Of a stretch of 53,469 nt of DNA, positions 24,584 to 36,084 are shown in pieces; position 1 is the stretch's first letter, and the number at the start of each line of letters is the position of its first letter. The notes beneath the pieces were generated by a model, which worked only from the letters and a program-made list of their open reading frames with translations, did not search any database and was not told the DNA's origin. Source of the DNA: Christensenella sp. UBA4379 (GTDB taxonomy: Bacteria; Bacillota; Clostridia; Christensenellales; Aristaeellaceae); contig DGRV01000036.1 in NCBI GenBank assembly GCA_002391225.1, positions 1 through 53,469 of the forward strand, written 5' to 3'. Position numbers and translations under genes: made by a program.

Positions 24584-24631
24584 CCACCTTGGCTACTTAT
24601 GAACTTAGCCGTTTGAGAAGGAGATGCTCAC

Positions 24632-26644
<2,013 letters not shown>

Positions 26645-26651
26645 GACGTTT

Positions 26652-28277
26652 ATGCAGAACAGACAGCTTCCACAGGGGTATAACGGGCGGTATTCTGCGC
26701 AGAGCGTACCGGATCAGCGGTCGCTCCGCGGCAGCGCGCCCGTGTATTATACCAGCACCGGAGGCTGGCAGAGCCAGGGGCAGAATCAGACGCCGGTACG
26801 CCGCCGGCCCACCCAGCGCGTTTATCTGAACAAACGTCAGGTCAAGCGGCTGGTGATCTTTCTGGTTCTCCTAGGCATCGCTGCGGGTATCTATACTGTA
26901 TCGCAGAAGGTTCAGACCAGAGAAACCAATGAGCTTCTGGCGCCATATGCCGACGTGTTCCTGCCGAACGTATCGGTGGACGGCATCGATCTGGCGGGAA
27001 TGAGCTTTGAGGAAGCGAGGGCGGCCGTGCTGACTGCCGTTGAAAGCAGGCAGAACAGCTGGAACCTGAGCCTGAACTACGAAGGCCATACCTTTATTAC
27101 CCTGAACCAGGAGCTGCTGGGCGTCACCACGGACTTGAGCGAAGTGGACAGAATCCTCCATGAAGCGTTTGCCTTCGGCCATACCGGCAGCACGGAGGAC
27201 AGGATCCGGGACCTGCAGACGGCGGCGGAAAGCGGTATGTCGTTTTACACCACCCAGTCTGATATGACGGACGAATACCTGGACAGCGTGGTGGCGCAGA
27301 TTGCTGCCTATTTTGAACGCCAGCCGACAGACGCCTATCTGGCTGGCTTTGATCCCGACCTGGCTGACCCCTTCATCGTCGTGGACGACATTCCGGGGTA
27401 TCACCTGAACCCGGATACGCTGAAGGAAGAAATCCTTCATCAGTTTGCCAGCGGCATCAGCGGGGATTTTGAAATCCAGCCCGAAATCCTTCCGGCGGCG
27501 GTGACCACCGCGGCCGTCCGCTCCCGGATTTCGCTGCGTGGAGAGGGAATTACGCTGATTTCCACCAGCAGCCCGGACGGCAGAAACGCGAACATTGACC
27601 TTTCCCTGGGCTTTGTCAACGGGGTCATCCTCCAGCCCGGCGAAACCTTCAGCTTTAATAAGGTGGTCGGCGAAAGGTCCGCCAGCCGCGGCTTCGTGGA
27701 AGCCATCGAATATGTCAACGGGGTGGAGGTGCCCGGCATCGGCGGCGGCGTCTGCCAGTCCAGCACGACGGTGTATCTGGCCGCCCTGCTTTCAGGTCTT
27801 GAAATCGTGGAGCGCAGCCCCCATTCCATGAAGGTCAGCTACACGGAATTGGGCCGGGACGCTACCGTCTCCGGAAACCGCATTGACCTTAAATTCCGGA
27901 ATAATACCGAAGGTACGCTCTACATCACCGCCCACATGACCCTTCAGCCGAAGTCATCCAAGCGCTATCAGTGCGTGGTCCGCATCTACGGCCCGTCCCT
28001 GGGGGAAAACGTGCATTACGCCCTCCGTTCCGAAACGGTGGACGTCCTGTTCCCGGATGAACCGATCATGAAGAACGACATGGAAGGCATCTACGCCGTC
28101 TATGAAGACGAAATGTACCAGTATCAGACGGCCCGGGACGGCTATGTGATTTCCACGTTCCTGCAGAGGGTGCAGGACGGGGAAGTGACCAACGAGCAGA
28201 AGATCTCCACCGATACCTACCGGCCGCAGCCGGATGGCTATTATGTGGGCATCAAGAGCCGGGACGAGGAAGTATAA
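26652..28277 (+). CDS. VanW-family cell envelope protein
   Basis: A 541-residue single-pass membrane protein. Residues 1-65 are cytoplasmic, rich in Gln, Pro and Arg; a membrane helix follows at about 67-86. The extracellular part has a peptidoglycan-binding-like domain (about 95-290) and then the VanW domain with GETFSFNKVVGERSASRG and VPGIGGGVCQSSTTVY. VanW proteins are common in Gram-positive envelopes and their reaction is unknown. The start ATG is eight bases after the ftsH stop, so the pair is co-transcribed. Confidence 0.88.
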   Translation: MQNRQLPQGYNGRYSAQSVPDQRSLRGSAPVYYTSTGGWQSQGQNQTPVRRRPTQRVYLNKRQVKRLVIFLVLLGIAAGIYTVSQKVQTRETNELLAPYADVFLPNVSVDGIDLAGMSFEEARAAVLTAVESRQNSWNLSLNYEGHTFITLNQELLGVTTDLSEVDRILHEAFAFGHTGSTEDRIRDLQTAAESGMSFYTTQSDMTDEYLDSVVAQIAAYFERQPTDAYLAGFDPDLADPFIVVDDIPGYHLNPDTLKEEILHQFASGISGDFEIQPEILPAAVTTAAVRSRISLRGEGITLISTSSPDGRNANIDLSLGFVNGVILQPGETFSFNKVVGERSASRGFVEAIEYVNGVEVPGIGGGVCQSSTTVYLAALLSGLEIVERSPHSMKVSYTELGRDATVSGNRIDLKFRNNTEGTLYITAHMTLQPKSSKRYQCVVRIYGPSLGENVHYALRSETVDVLFPDEPIMKNDMEGIYAVYEDEMYQYQTARDGYVISTFLQRVQDGEVTNEQKISTDTYRPQPDGYYVGIKSRDEEV

Positions 28278-28341
28278 CCAATCGCTTCCGGGTTTCGATG
28301 CTGTAGTGATTCAAAAGGTTTAACCGCATCATGGAGGAAAT

Positions 28342-29688
28342 ATGCCCAAAATACGCCCGCTGGTCGCCATCGTCGGTCGGCCGAACGTCGGGAAATCCAC
28401 TTTTTTTAACCGGATTGCCGGTCAGCGTATCGCCATCGTGGAAGATACGCCCGGTGTGACCAGGGACAGGATCTGCGCTGACGTCGAATGGCTCAACCAT
28501 TCCTTTACCCTGATCGATACCGGCGGCATCGACCCAAAGAGCGAAGACGTCCTGCTCAGCCAGATGAGGCGGCAGGCTGAGATCGCCATTGATCTGGCCC
28601 AGGTAATCTGCTTTTTTACCGACGCCCGAACCGGTCTGACCCCGGACGACCGGGAAATCGCCAACATGCTTAGGAAAACGAGAAAGCCCGTTCTCCTGGT
28701 GGTCAACAAGGTGGACCATGTCGGCATGAACGACGAAATCTACGATTTCTATGAGCTGGGCCTGGGAGAGCCGATCGCCATTTCTTCCGCCAATATGCTG
28801 GGCCTGGGGGACCTGCTCGACGAGATCGTCGGGCACTTTCCTGAGAAATATTTACAGGCGGAAGAAGAACAGAAAGACACCCACACCATCCAGCTGGCGG
28901 TGGTCGGCAGGCCGAACGTCGGAAAGAGCTCCATTGTCAACCGTCTCCTGGGGCAGGAAAGGACGATGGTCAGCAACATCCCCGGCACGACTAGGGACGC
29001 CATCGACACCGTCTTTACCGGCCCGGATGGGACAGCCTATAACATCATCGACACGGCCGGCATCCGCAGGAAAAACGCCATCGAGGACGCTTCTCTGGAG
29101 AGGTATTCCGTCCTTCGCTCCATCGACGCGATTCGCCGCTGCGAGGTAGCGGTGCTGGTGCTGGACGCCAACGACGGGGTGACCGAGCAGGACGCCCGGA
29201 TCGCCGGGCTGATTAGCGACGCAGGAAAGGCCGCCGTCGTGGTGATGAACAAGTGGGACACCATCGAAAAGGACACCAATACCCTGGAGCAGAAGCGCAA
29301 GGAAGTTTTAAACGACCTCAAGTTCATGGATTACGCCCAGGTGGTCTTTACCTCCGCCATGACGGGCCAGCGGGTCAATAATATTCTCCAGGCTGTGCAG
29401 GACGCCTATGCGCAGGCATCCCGCAGGGTCAGCACCGGCGCTCTGAACGACGTCATCGGCGACGCCATGATTTCCCTTCAGCCGCCGGTAATGGGCGGCA
29501 GAAGGCTCAAAATCTACTACGCCACCCAGCAGTCAGTGCTCCCGCCTACCTTTATCCTGTTTGTCAACCATGAGGAACTGATGCACTTTTCCTATCAGCG
29601 TTATCTTGAAAACCAGATTCGGAAGTCGTTCGGATTTGAGGGGACGCCTCTTCGCTTCATCCTGAGAGAAAAGAAGAAGGAGGACTAA
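28342..29688 (+). CDS. der: Ribosome biogenesis GTPase Der (EngA)
   Basis: A 448-residue protein with two GTPase domains in tandem. Each has its own P-loop (GRPNVGKS near residue 10 and again near 190), G3 motif (DTGG; DTAG) and NKxD (NKVD; NKWD). A C-terminal KH-like domain carries YATQQSVLPPTF. Der acts in maturation of the 50S ribosomal subunit. The length is the family norm. It is followed four bases later by plsY, the conserved der-plsY order in Bacillota. Confidence 0.96.
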   Translation: MPKIRPLVAIVGRPNVGKSTFFNRIAGQRIAIVEDTPGVTRDRICADVEWLNHSFTLIDTGGIDPKSEDVLLSQMRRQAEIAIDLAQVICFFTDARTGLTPDDREIANMLRKTRKPVLLVVNKVDHVGMNDEIYDFYELGLGEPIAISSANMLGLGDLLDEIVGHFPEKYLQAEEEQKDTHTIQLAVVGRPNVGKSSIVNRLLGQERTMVSNIPGTTRDAIDTVFTGPDGTAYNIIDTAGIRRKNAIEDASLERYSVLRSIDAIRRCEVAVLVLDANDGVTEQDARIAGLISDAGKAAVVVMNKWDTIEKDTNTLEQKRKEVLNDLKFMDYAQVVFTSAMTGQRVNNILQAVQDAYAQASRRVSTGALNDVIGDAMISLQPPVMGGRRLKIYYATQQSVLPPTFILFVNHEELMHFSYQRYLENQIRKSFGFEGTPLRFILREKKKED

Positions 29689-29692
29689 ACCG

Positions 29693-30289
29693 ATGTGGTG
29701 GAAATGGGTTCTATGCGTTCTGGTTCCCTACCTGCTGGGCAGCATTTCCTTCGGCGTTCTCTACGCCCGGAGAAAGGGCCACGATATTCGCGCCGAGGGC
29801 AGCCATAATACAGGCGCCAGTAACGCCCTCCGCGTGGTGGGCGTAAAAACAGGCCTGATGACGTTCGTGTCGGACGTCTTGAAGGCCGTGATCGCCATCC
29901 TGTTTGGAAAATGGCTCCTGGGCGAATACGGTGGACTGCTGGCGGGCCTCTTCGTGGTCATCGGCCATAACTGGCCTGTATTCTTCCAGTTCAAGGGCGG
30001 GAAAGGCATTGCCTGCTCCTGCGCGGTGCTGGTCCTCAATTACCCCCTGTACGGGGCGATCGCCATCGGCCTGTGCCTCCTGGTCATCGCCGTGACCCGG
30101 TTTATTTCGCTGGGCAGTCTGACCATGCTGGTTTCTTTTGCCATCCTGGTGCTCATTTTTAAGCCCTTTTTCCCGTACGGCCTCTGGGCCGTCCTGATTG
30201 CCCTCCTGGGCATCTGGCGTCATCGGTCCAATATCCAGCGCCTGCTCCAGGGCAAAGAAAACAAAATCAGCTTCCAGAAAAAAGGATAA
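29693..30289 (+). CDS. plsY: Acyl-phosphate glycerol-3-phosphate acyltransferase PlsY
   Basis: A 198-residue membrane enzyme with about five helices. The three conserved PlsY loops are present: GSISFGVLYARRKGHDIR, the SHNTGASNALRV phosphate segment, and GHNWPVFFQFKGGKGIA. It transfers an acyl group from acyl-phosphate to glycerol-3-phosphate, the first step of phospholipid synthesis. It lies four bases after der and is followed by a terminator. Confidence 0.95.
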   Translation: MWWKWVLCVLVPYLLGSISFGVLYARRKGHDIRAEGSHNTGASNALRVVGVKTGLMTFVSDVLKAVIAILFGKWLLGEYGGLLAGLFVVIGHNWPVFFQFKGGKGIACSCAVLVLNYPLYGAIAIGLCLLVIAVTRFISLGSLTMLVSFAILVLIFKPFFPYGLWAVLIALLGIWRHRSNIQRLLQGKENKISFQKKG

Positions 30290-30310
30290 ACGCTTATCCG
30301 CATCAGCCGC

Positions 30311-30347
30311 GGCGCCGGAGGAAGGAGATTCTTTCGGCGCTGTTTTT
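30311..30347 (+). terminator. Intrinsic terminator after plsY
   Basis: A stem of about nine pairs (from GCGCCG at 30312-30317 to CGGCGC at 30335-30340, extended by G-T pairs) is followed by TGTTTTT. It separates der-plsY from the ABC exporter gene. Confidence 0.75.
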
Positions 30348-30454
30348 CGATGTTTTCATTGCCTCAGGGGCAAAAATGTAGTAAAATCATTCTGTGTTTG
30401 TTTCCGCTGCCGGAGGGCTTCTTTCCGGCTGAACGGACCGCCCGGGGAGGAACC

Positions 30455-32221
30455 ATGGAGAAAAAAACGGACAGGCAGATGCCGGCCAGAGAGCTGCTGA
30501 AACGCTTTGCCCCCTACTTTATCAAATATAAGGGAATGCTTTTGTTTGACTTGTTCTGCGCCGCACTGACCACGGTCTGCGAAATCGTGTTCCCGCTGAT
30601 CGTCCGCGCCGTTACCAACCGGGCGATGACCAGCCCGGAGGAAATCACGGTTCCCTGGGTGCTGATGCTGGGGCTCTTGTATCTGGCCCTGCGCGTGATC
30701 GACGCGGCAGGGGCTTACTGGATGCAGAGCCGGGGCCACTTTATGGGCGCCCGGATTGAACGGGACATGCGGGGCGATCTGTTTGAGCACCTGCAGAAGC
30801 TGTCCTTCACCTTCTACAACAACACCAAAATCGGCCAGCTGATGGCCAGGCTGTCCAGCGACCTGTTCGACATCGCGGAATTTGCCCATCATTGCCCGGA
30901 AGAGTTTTTTATCGCCTTTGTAAAGATCCTGGTGTCCTTCGTGATCCTGGTCCGGATGAACGTTTGGATGACGCTGGCGGTCTTCCTGCTGGTGCCGGTA
31001 ATGATCGTCCTGCTTCGCTATTTCAACAAGAAGATGCGGACGGCCTTCAAGGAATGCCGCCACGAGGTCGGTGAAATGAACGCACGCATCGAGGACAGCC
31101 TCTTGGGCGTCCGGGTGGTGCAGTCTTTTGCCAATGAAGATGTGGAGATGGAAAAGTTCGCCAACAACAACGAATCCATTCTGACTACCAAGATCCGCCA
31201 GTACATCGCCATGGCGGGCTTCGGTACGGTTACCAGGGTGTTTGAGGGGCTCATGTACATCCTGGTCCTGGTGACGGGGGCGATCCTGCTGGGCCGGGAC
31301 CGGCTGCTGGCCGGCGATTACGTCGCCTATCTTTTGTTTGTGGGCACCCTGATCAACTCCATCCGGCGGATCGTCGACTATATGGAGCAGTTCCAGCGGG
31401 GGCTGACCGGCCTGGAACGGTTTTGCGAAATCATGAACGTGGAGCCGGAAATTGTCGACGAGCCGGATGCCGGGGAGCTGTCCTCGGTTAAGGGAGAAGT
31501 GTGGTTTGACAATGTGGGCTTTCATTACGCGGACGACGAGCAGCACGAAGTGCTGTCTCACATCACGGAGACCGTGCCGGCGGGGACGAACGTCGCCATC
31601 GTCGGTCCCTCCGGCTCCGGAAAGACCACGCTCTGCAGCCTGATCCCGAGGTTTTATGATACCACGGAGGGCAGCGTTTACATCGACGGGCAGAACATCC
31701 GGAAGATCAAGCGGAAGTCCCTGCGCCGGCAGATCGGCGTGGTGCAGCAGGAGGTATATCTGTTTTCCGGCACGGTTATTGAAAACATCCTCTACGGACG
31801 GCCGGACGCCACGGCGGAAGAGGCGGTGGCCGCGGCCCAGCGCGCCGGGGCGGACGAGTTTATCCGGAAGCTGCCGGACGGCTACAATACCTATATCGGC
31901 GAAAGGGGCGTCAAGCTGTCCGGCGGGCAGAAGCAGCGCATTTCGATCGCCCGGGTGTTTTTAAAGGATCCGCCCATCCTGGTGCTGGACGAAGCGACCA
32001 GCGCCCTGGACAACGAGAGCGAGCACTATATCCAGCAATCCTTGCAGGAGCTCGCCAAGGGCAGGACGACCTTTACCATCGCCCACCGCCTGACCACCAT
32101 CAAGAACGCCGATATGATTTGGGTGCTGACGGAAAAGGGCATCGAGGAAAAGGGCAGCCACCGTCAGCTGATGGAAGAAAACGGTCTGTACAGTCAGATG
32201 TATCAAATGTACAGCGTATGA
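30455..32221 (+). CDS. ABC exporter, fused permease and ATPase
   Basis: A 588-residue half-transporter. Residues 20-330 form a six-helix type IV exporter membrane domain. The nucleotide-binding domain has Walker A GPSGSGKTT at 384-392, a Q-loop near VVQQEVYLFSG, signature LSGGQKQR and Walker B ILVLDEATSALD. It should work as a homodimer or with a partner not seen here, exporting a lipid or drug-like molecule. ATG at 30455 follows GGGGAGG; the open frame further upstream overlaps the terminator and is not used. Confidence 0.9.
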   Translation: MEKKTDRQMPARELLKRFAPYFIKYKGMLLFDLFCAALTTVCEIVFPLIVRAVTNRAMTSPEEITVPWVLMLGLLYLALRVIDAAGAYWMQSRGHFMGARIERDMRGDLFEHLQKLSFTFYNNTKIGQLMARLSSDLFDIAEFAHHCPEEFFIAFVKILVSFVILVRMNVWMTLAVFLLVPVMIVLLRYFNKKMRTAFKECRHEVGEMNARIEDSLLGVRVVQSFANEDVEMEKFANNNESILTTKIRQYIAMAGFGTVTRVFEGLMYILVLVTGAILLGRDRLLAGDYVAYLLFVGTLINSIRRIVDYMEQFQRGLTGLERFCEIMNVEPEIVDEPDAGELSSVKGEVWFDNVGFHYADDEQHEVLSHITETVPAGTNVAIVGPSGSGKTTLCSLIPRFYDTTEGSVYIDGQNIRKIKRKSLRRQIGVVQQEVYLFSGTVIENILYGRPDATAEEAVAAAQRAGADEFIRKLPDGYNTYIGERGVKLSGGQKQRISIARVFLKDPPILVLDEATSALDNESEHYIQQSLQELAKGRTTFTIAHRLTTIKNADMIWVLTEKGIEEKGSHRQLMEENGLYSQMYQMYSV

Positions 32222-32237
32222 TTGACAGGAGAGTACA

Positions 32238-34685
32238 ATGCCAAAGAATATGATTCCGCAGGACAGAGAAGATACCATCATCCAGGTGCCGCTGGAGGAG
32301 GTCATGCCGGGCAGCATGATGCCCTACGCCGAGCACGTCATCCTGGACCGAGCGCTGCCGAGGGTGGAGGACGGCTTAAAGCCCGTTCAGCGCCGCATCC
32401 TGTTTACCATGCAGGAGCTTGGGCTGACGCCGGATAAGCCGCACAGGAAGTGCGCCCGCATCGTCGGCGACTGCCTGGGCAAATACCACCCCCATGGGGA
32501 CAGCTCCGTATATGACGCCTTGGTCCGTATGGCCCAGCCCTATTCCCTGCGCGGGGTGCTGGTGGACGGCCACGGCAATTTCGGCTCCATCGACGGGGAC
32601 AGCGCCGCCGCCATGCGTTACACCGAAGCCCGCATGGCCCCGCTAGCCCTGGAAATGCTGCGGGACATTGAAAAGGACACCGTATCCTTCCAGCTGAACT
32701 TTGACGATACCCTGAAAGAGCCGGAGCTTCTGCCCGCCAGGTTTCCCAATTTGCTGGTCAACGGCGCTTCCGGGATCGCCGTCGGCATCGCCACCAACAT
32801 TCCGCCCCACAACCTGCGTGAAACGGTGAACGCCGCTTGCCTGCTGATGGAAAACCCGCAGGCCACGACGGATGAGCTGATGCGGGTGATGCCCGCCCCG
32901 GACTTCCCGACGGGCGGGGTCTTGCTGGATACGCCTGAATTAAAGACCGCCTATGAAACCGGCAAGGGGAAGCTGACCCTCCGCGCCCGGGTCAGCATCG
33001 AAAAAGGGAGCGCCGGACGGACGCTGCTGGTGATTACCGAGGTGCCCTACGGCATTTCCAAAGCCCAGATGCTGGAAAAGATCCTGAAACTGAGCGAGGA
33101 AAAGAAAGCCCAGCTCAGCTGCATCTATGATATCCGCGACGAGTCGGACCGGACGGGTCTTCGCGCCGTCATTGAGCTCAAAAAGGACGCCGACCCCGAA
33201 CGGGTCCTGGCCCTGCTCTACAAATACAGCGATTTGCAGATCACCTTCGGCGTCAATCTCTTCGCCATCGCGAACGGGAAGCCGGAGCTGATGAGCATCC
33301 GGCAGGCCCTCCTGTATTACATCGACCACCAGAAAAAGGTGGTGACGCGGCGCACCCGCTACGAGCTGGAACAGGCCCGCGCCCGCGCCCATATCCTGGA
33401 GGGCCTGATCGTCGCGGTGGACAACCTGGACGAGGTGATCGCCCTGATCCGGGCCAGCAAGTCCGGCAAGGAGGCCAAGCAGCGCCTGATGGAGCGGTTC
33501 GGTTTTACGGACGTCCAGGCGCAGGCGATCCTGGACCTTCGCCTCCAGCGGCTGACCGGGCTTGAAATCCTGGCGCTGCGCAAGGAATACGAAGAGATCC
33601 TGAAAACCATCAAGACCTTAGAGGGCATCCTGAAAAGCGAAAAAAAGCTGCTGGAAGTCATCCGGAAGGAAATGATGGAGATCGCTCAGAAATATGGGGA
33701 CGATCGGCGGACCACAATCCTCCGGGAAGAGGAAAAGCTGGAGCTGCCGGAAGAAAAGGAAGAGGAAATCGCCGAGCCCAGGATGGTGGTCATGACCCGG
33801 GCCGGCATGATCCGGAAATATGACCTGCGCACCTGGGACAAGGTGGACCTTGCGGAAGGCCCGGAAAAGGCGGCTGTCGTATGTCCGGCGGATACCCTCT
33901 CCCTGCTATTGGTGATGACGGACTTTGGAAACTGCTTCCAGCTGCCACTGAAAGCGCTCCAGGACAACCGGCCCAAGGACCGGGGCGTGTCCCTGAACGG
34001 CGTGCTGGAGGGGCTGGAAAGGGGGGAAAAGGCCATCGGTCTTTTCCCGTGCAGAAAGGATGAAAAGCTCCCTGGCTCTTTCGTATTTGTCACCCGGTAC
34101 GGCATGGTCAAGCGGACGCTGGCGGAGGAATACCAGATCCGCCGGACGCGCTTTGCCGCCATCCGCTTAAAGGACGACGACAAGGTGCAGAATGTTCTTT
34201 GGATGCAGGGGGACGAACACCTGCTGCTGATTACCCAGGGCGGGCGGTCTCTCCGCTTCCCCATTGCGGAGGTGGAGCCCATCGGCCGCACCGGAGCCGG
34301 GGTCAAGGGCATCCGGGCCGAGCAGGACAACCAGGTCATCCTCTCTGGCAGCTTGCAGAACCGGGACGAGGTTCTGTTGCTGTCCGAGCTGGGCTACGGA
34401 AAAGCGGTGCCCGGCGTCATGTTTGACCCGAGGTCCCGCGGCGGAGCGGGGACCGTGTGCATGCCCTTCTTTAAAAACGGCTCTACCGGCAGCAAACTGG
34501 CTGGCGCGGCCGTCGTCCATGAAGAAACGGATCTGGATATCTGCCAGGGCAGCCGCGTGACCACCCTGTCCAGCGCCGTATTCCCGGTCCTGGCCATGAA
34601 CGACCGCGGCAAGCCCATGGTGATCGCTGTGCTGGGCGACGACGTAACCCAGGTACTGCCCTGCATCCGGAAAGAAGGGACCTGA
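32238..34685 (+). CDS. Type IIA topoisomerase subunit A (GyrA/ParC family)
   Basis: An 815-residue DNA cleavage subunit. The catalytic tyrosine is Tyr128 in AAMRYTEARM. The quinolone-contact residues Ser89 and Asp93 in HPHGDSSVYDA are of the drug-sensitive type. A coiled-coil tower and a six-bladed beta-pinwheel C-terminal domain (from about 500) follow. I do not find a canonical GyrA box (QRRGGRG); the nearest segment, NRPKDRGVSLNG, is degenerate. That favours ParC or an atypical GyrA. No gyrB or parE is adjacent, so the partner is encoded elsewhere. Confidence 0.9.
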   Translation: MPKNMIPQDREDTIIQVPLEEVMPGSMMPYAEHVILDRALPRVEDGLKPVQRRILFTMQELGLTPDKPHRKCARIVGDCLGKYHPHGDSSVYDALVRMAQPYSLRGVLVDGHGNFGSIDGDSAAAMRYTEARMAPLALEMLRDIEKDTVSFQLNFDDTLKEPELLPARFPNLLVNGASGIAVGIATNIPPHNLRETVNAACLLMENPQATTDELMRVMPAPDFPTGGVLLDTPELKTAYETGKGKLTLRARVSIEKGSAGRTLLVITEVPYGISKAQMLEKILKLSEEKKAQLSCIYDIRDESDRTGLRAVIELKKDADPERVLALLYKYSDLQITFGVNLFAIANGKPELMSIRQALLYYIDHQKKVVTRRTRYELEQARARAHILEGLIVAVDNLDEVIALIRASKSGKEAKQRLMERFGFTDVQAQAILDLRLQRLTGLEILALRKEYEEILKTIKTLEGILKSEKKLLEVIRKEMMEIAQKYGDDRRTTILREEEKLELPEEKEEEIAEPRMVVMTRAGMIRKYDLRTWDKVDLAEGPEKAAVVCPADTLSLLLVMTDFGNCFQLPLKALQDNRPKDRGVSLNGVLEGLERGEKAIGLFPCRKDEKLPGSFVFVTRYGMVKRTLAEEYQIRRTRFAAIRLKDDDKVQNVLWMQGDEHLLLITQGGRSLRFPIAEVEPIGRTGAGVKGIRAEQDNQVILSGSLQNRDEVLLLSELGYGKAVPGVMFDPRSRGGAGTVCMPFFKNGSTGSKLAGAAVVHEETDLDICQGSRVTTLSSAVFPVLAMNDRGKPMVIAVLGDDVTQVLPCIRKEGT

Positions 34686-34690
34686 ACGCT

Positions 34691-36070
34691 TTGAATCATC
34701 CATCCACGCAGAGCGACCGCTCTGTGATCATGGCCCTGGCCTGGCCGAATATTGTGGAGAACATCACCGCAACCCTGGTCACCCTGGTGGACACCACGAT
34801 GGTGGGCTCCCTGGGGGCCGTCGCCACGGCGGCAGTGGGCGTCTGCGCCTCCCCGTCCTGGCTGATGAACGGCCTGGTGCAGTCCGTCGGCATCGGCGGC
34901 ACGGCGCTGGTGGCCCGGGCTGTCGGCGCGGGCGACCAGGAGGCGGCCCAGCACATCGGCCGTCAGGTGTACCGGATCGTCATTCTGATTTCCATCGTCT
35001 TTTCGGCCTTCATGTTCCTGGTCGGCGCGCCCTGGATCCCCATGATGATGCAGGCCCGGCCGGAGGTTCTGCCGGAAGCCAGGGCTTATCTTCGGATCGT
35101 CTCCACGTGCTATCTGTTCCATTATACGGCCATCGCGATGTCGTCCCTGCTGCGCGGGGCGGGGGATACCAGAACCCCGATGATCTGCGGGCTGATGTCC
35201 AACCTGCTGAACGTGGCCGGGAATTTCCTGCTGATTTATCCTACCAGAACGGTGAGCTTTTTCGGCCTTTCCATAAACATCTGGGGGGCCAACCTGGGCG
35301 TAAGGGGGGCCGCCGCCGCCAGCGCGATCGCCATGGGGATTTCGGCCATCTATCTGCTGGTTCACTTGGGCTCCCGCAAAAGCGTGCTTCGCTTAAGGCC
35401 CAACTTCCGCGAACCCTTTGACGTAAGCGTGATCCAGCGGGTGATCCATGTCAGTGTCCCGGCGGCCCTGGAAAGGGTCGCGATCAACCTGGGCCAGGTG
35501 CTGTTCGCCCGAATGATCAGCGGGATCGGCACGGTGGAAGTAGCGGCCTACATCATCGCCATCGACGTGGAGGGCTTCGGCTACATGCCGGCCTACGGTT
35601 TTTCCGCCGCGGCGACGACGCTGGTGGGCCAGTACCTCGGCCGAAAGGACCCGGATGCCGCGGAGAGGCTCGGCGCAAAATGCATCCGGATGTCGCTGGC
35701 GCTTCTGGTCGTGATCGGGATGCTGATGTGGCTTTTGTCCTATCCGCTGGCGGGACTGATGTCTTCCGACGCCCAGGTGGTGATGATGGCGGGCGCTTTT
35801 ATCGCCATCTGCGCCTTTGAACAGCCCTGCAACGCCGTGATGATCGTCACGGGCGGGGCCCTCCGCGGGGCCGGAGACACCGCCGCCCCCTTCTACATCG
35901 GCCTGGTCAGCATGTGGTGCGTGCGGATCTTCGGCGCCTGGCTGTTCGGCTTTGTGTTCGGCTTCGGCGCGCTGGCCATCTTCTGGGCCATGGTCGCCGA
36001 CCTGTTCGTCCGTTCCGTCCTGCTGCTGATCCGCTTTAAGAAAGGAAAATGGAAAACCATTCAGGTATAA
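34691..36070 (+). CDS. MATE-family multidrug/toxin efflux protein
   Basis: A 459-residue protein with about twelve membrane helices in two homologous halves: WPNIVENITATLVTLVDTTMVG at the start and its counterpart near VSVPAALERVAINLGQVLFARM. MATE pumps expel cationic drugs or metabolites using sodium or proton gradients. The start is TTG at 34691, six bases after the topoisomerase stop, with GAAGGGA as a weak ribosome site. The substrate is unknown. Confidence 0.88.
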   Translation: MNHPSTQSDRSVIMALAWPNIVENITATLVTLVDTTMVGSLGAVATAAVGVCASPSWLMNGLVQSVGIGGTALVARAVGAGDQEAAQHIGRQVYRIVILISIVFSAFMFLVGAPWIPMMMQARPEVLPEARAYLRIVSTCYLFHYTAIAMSSLLRGAGDTRTPMICGLMSNLLNVAGNFLLIYPTRTVSFFGLSINIWGANLGVRGAAAASAIAMGISAIYLLVHLGSRKSVLRLRPNFREPFDVSVIQRVIHVSVPAALERVAINLGQVLFARMISGIGTVEVAAYIIAIDVEGFGYMPAYGFSAAATTLVGQYLGRKDPDAAERLGAKCIRMSLALLVVIGMLMWLLSYPLAGLMSSDAQVVMMAGAFIAICAFEQPCNAVMIVTGGALRGAGDTAAPFYIGLVSMWCVRIFGAWLFGFVFGFGALAIFWAMVADLFVRSVLLLIRFKKGKWKTIQV

Positions 36071-36084
36071 AAAGGAGGACCGCT

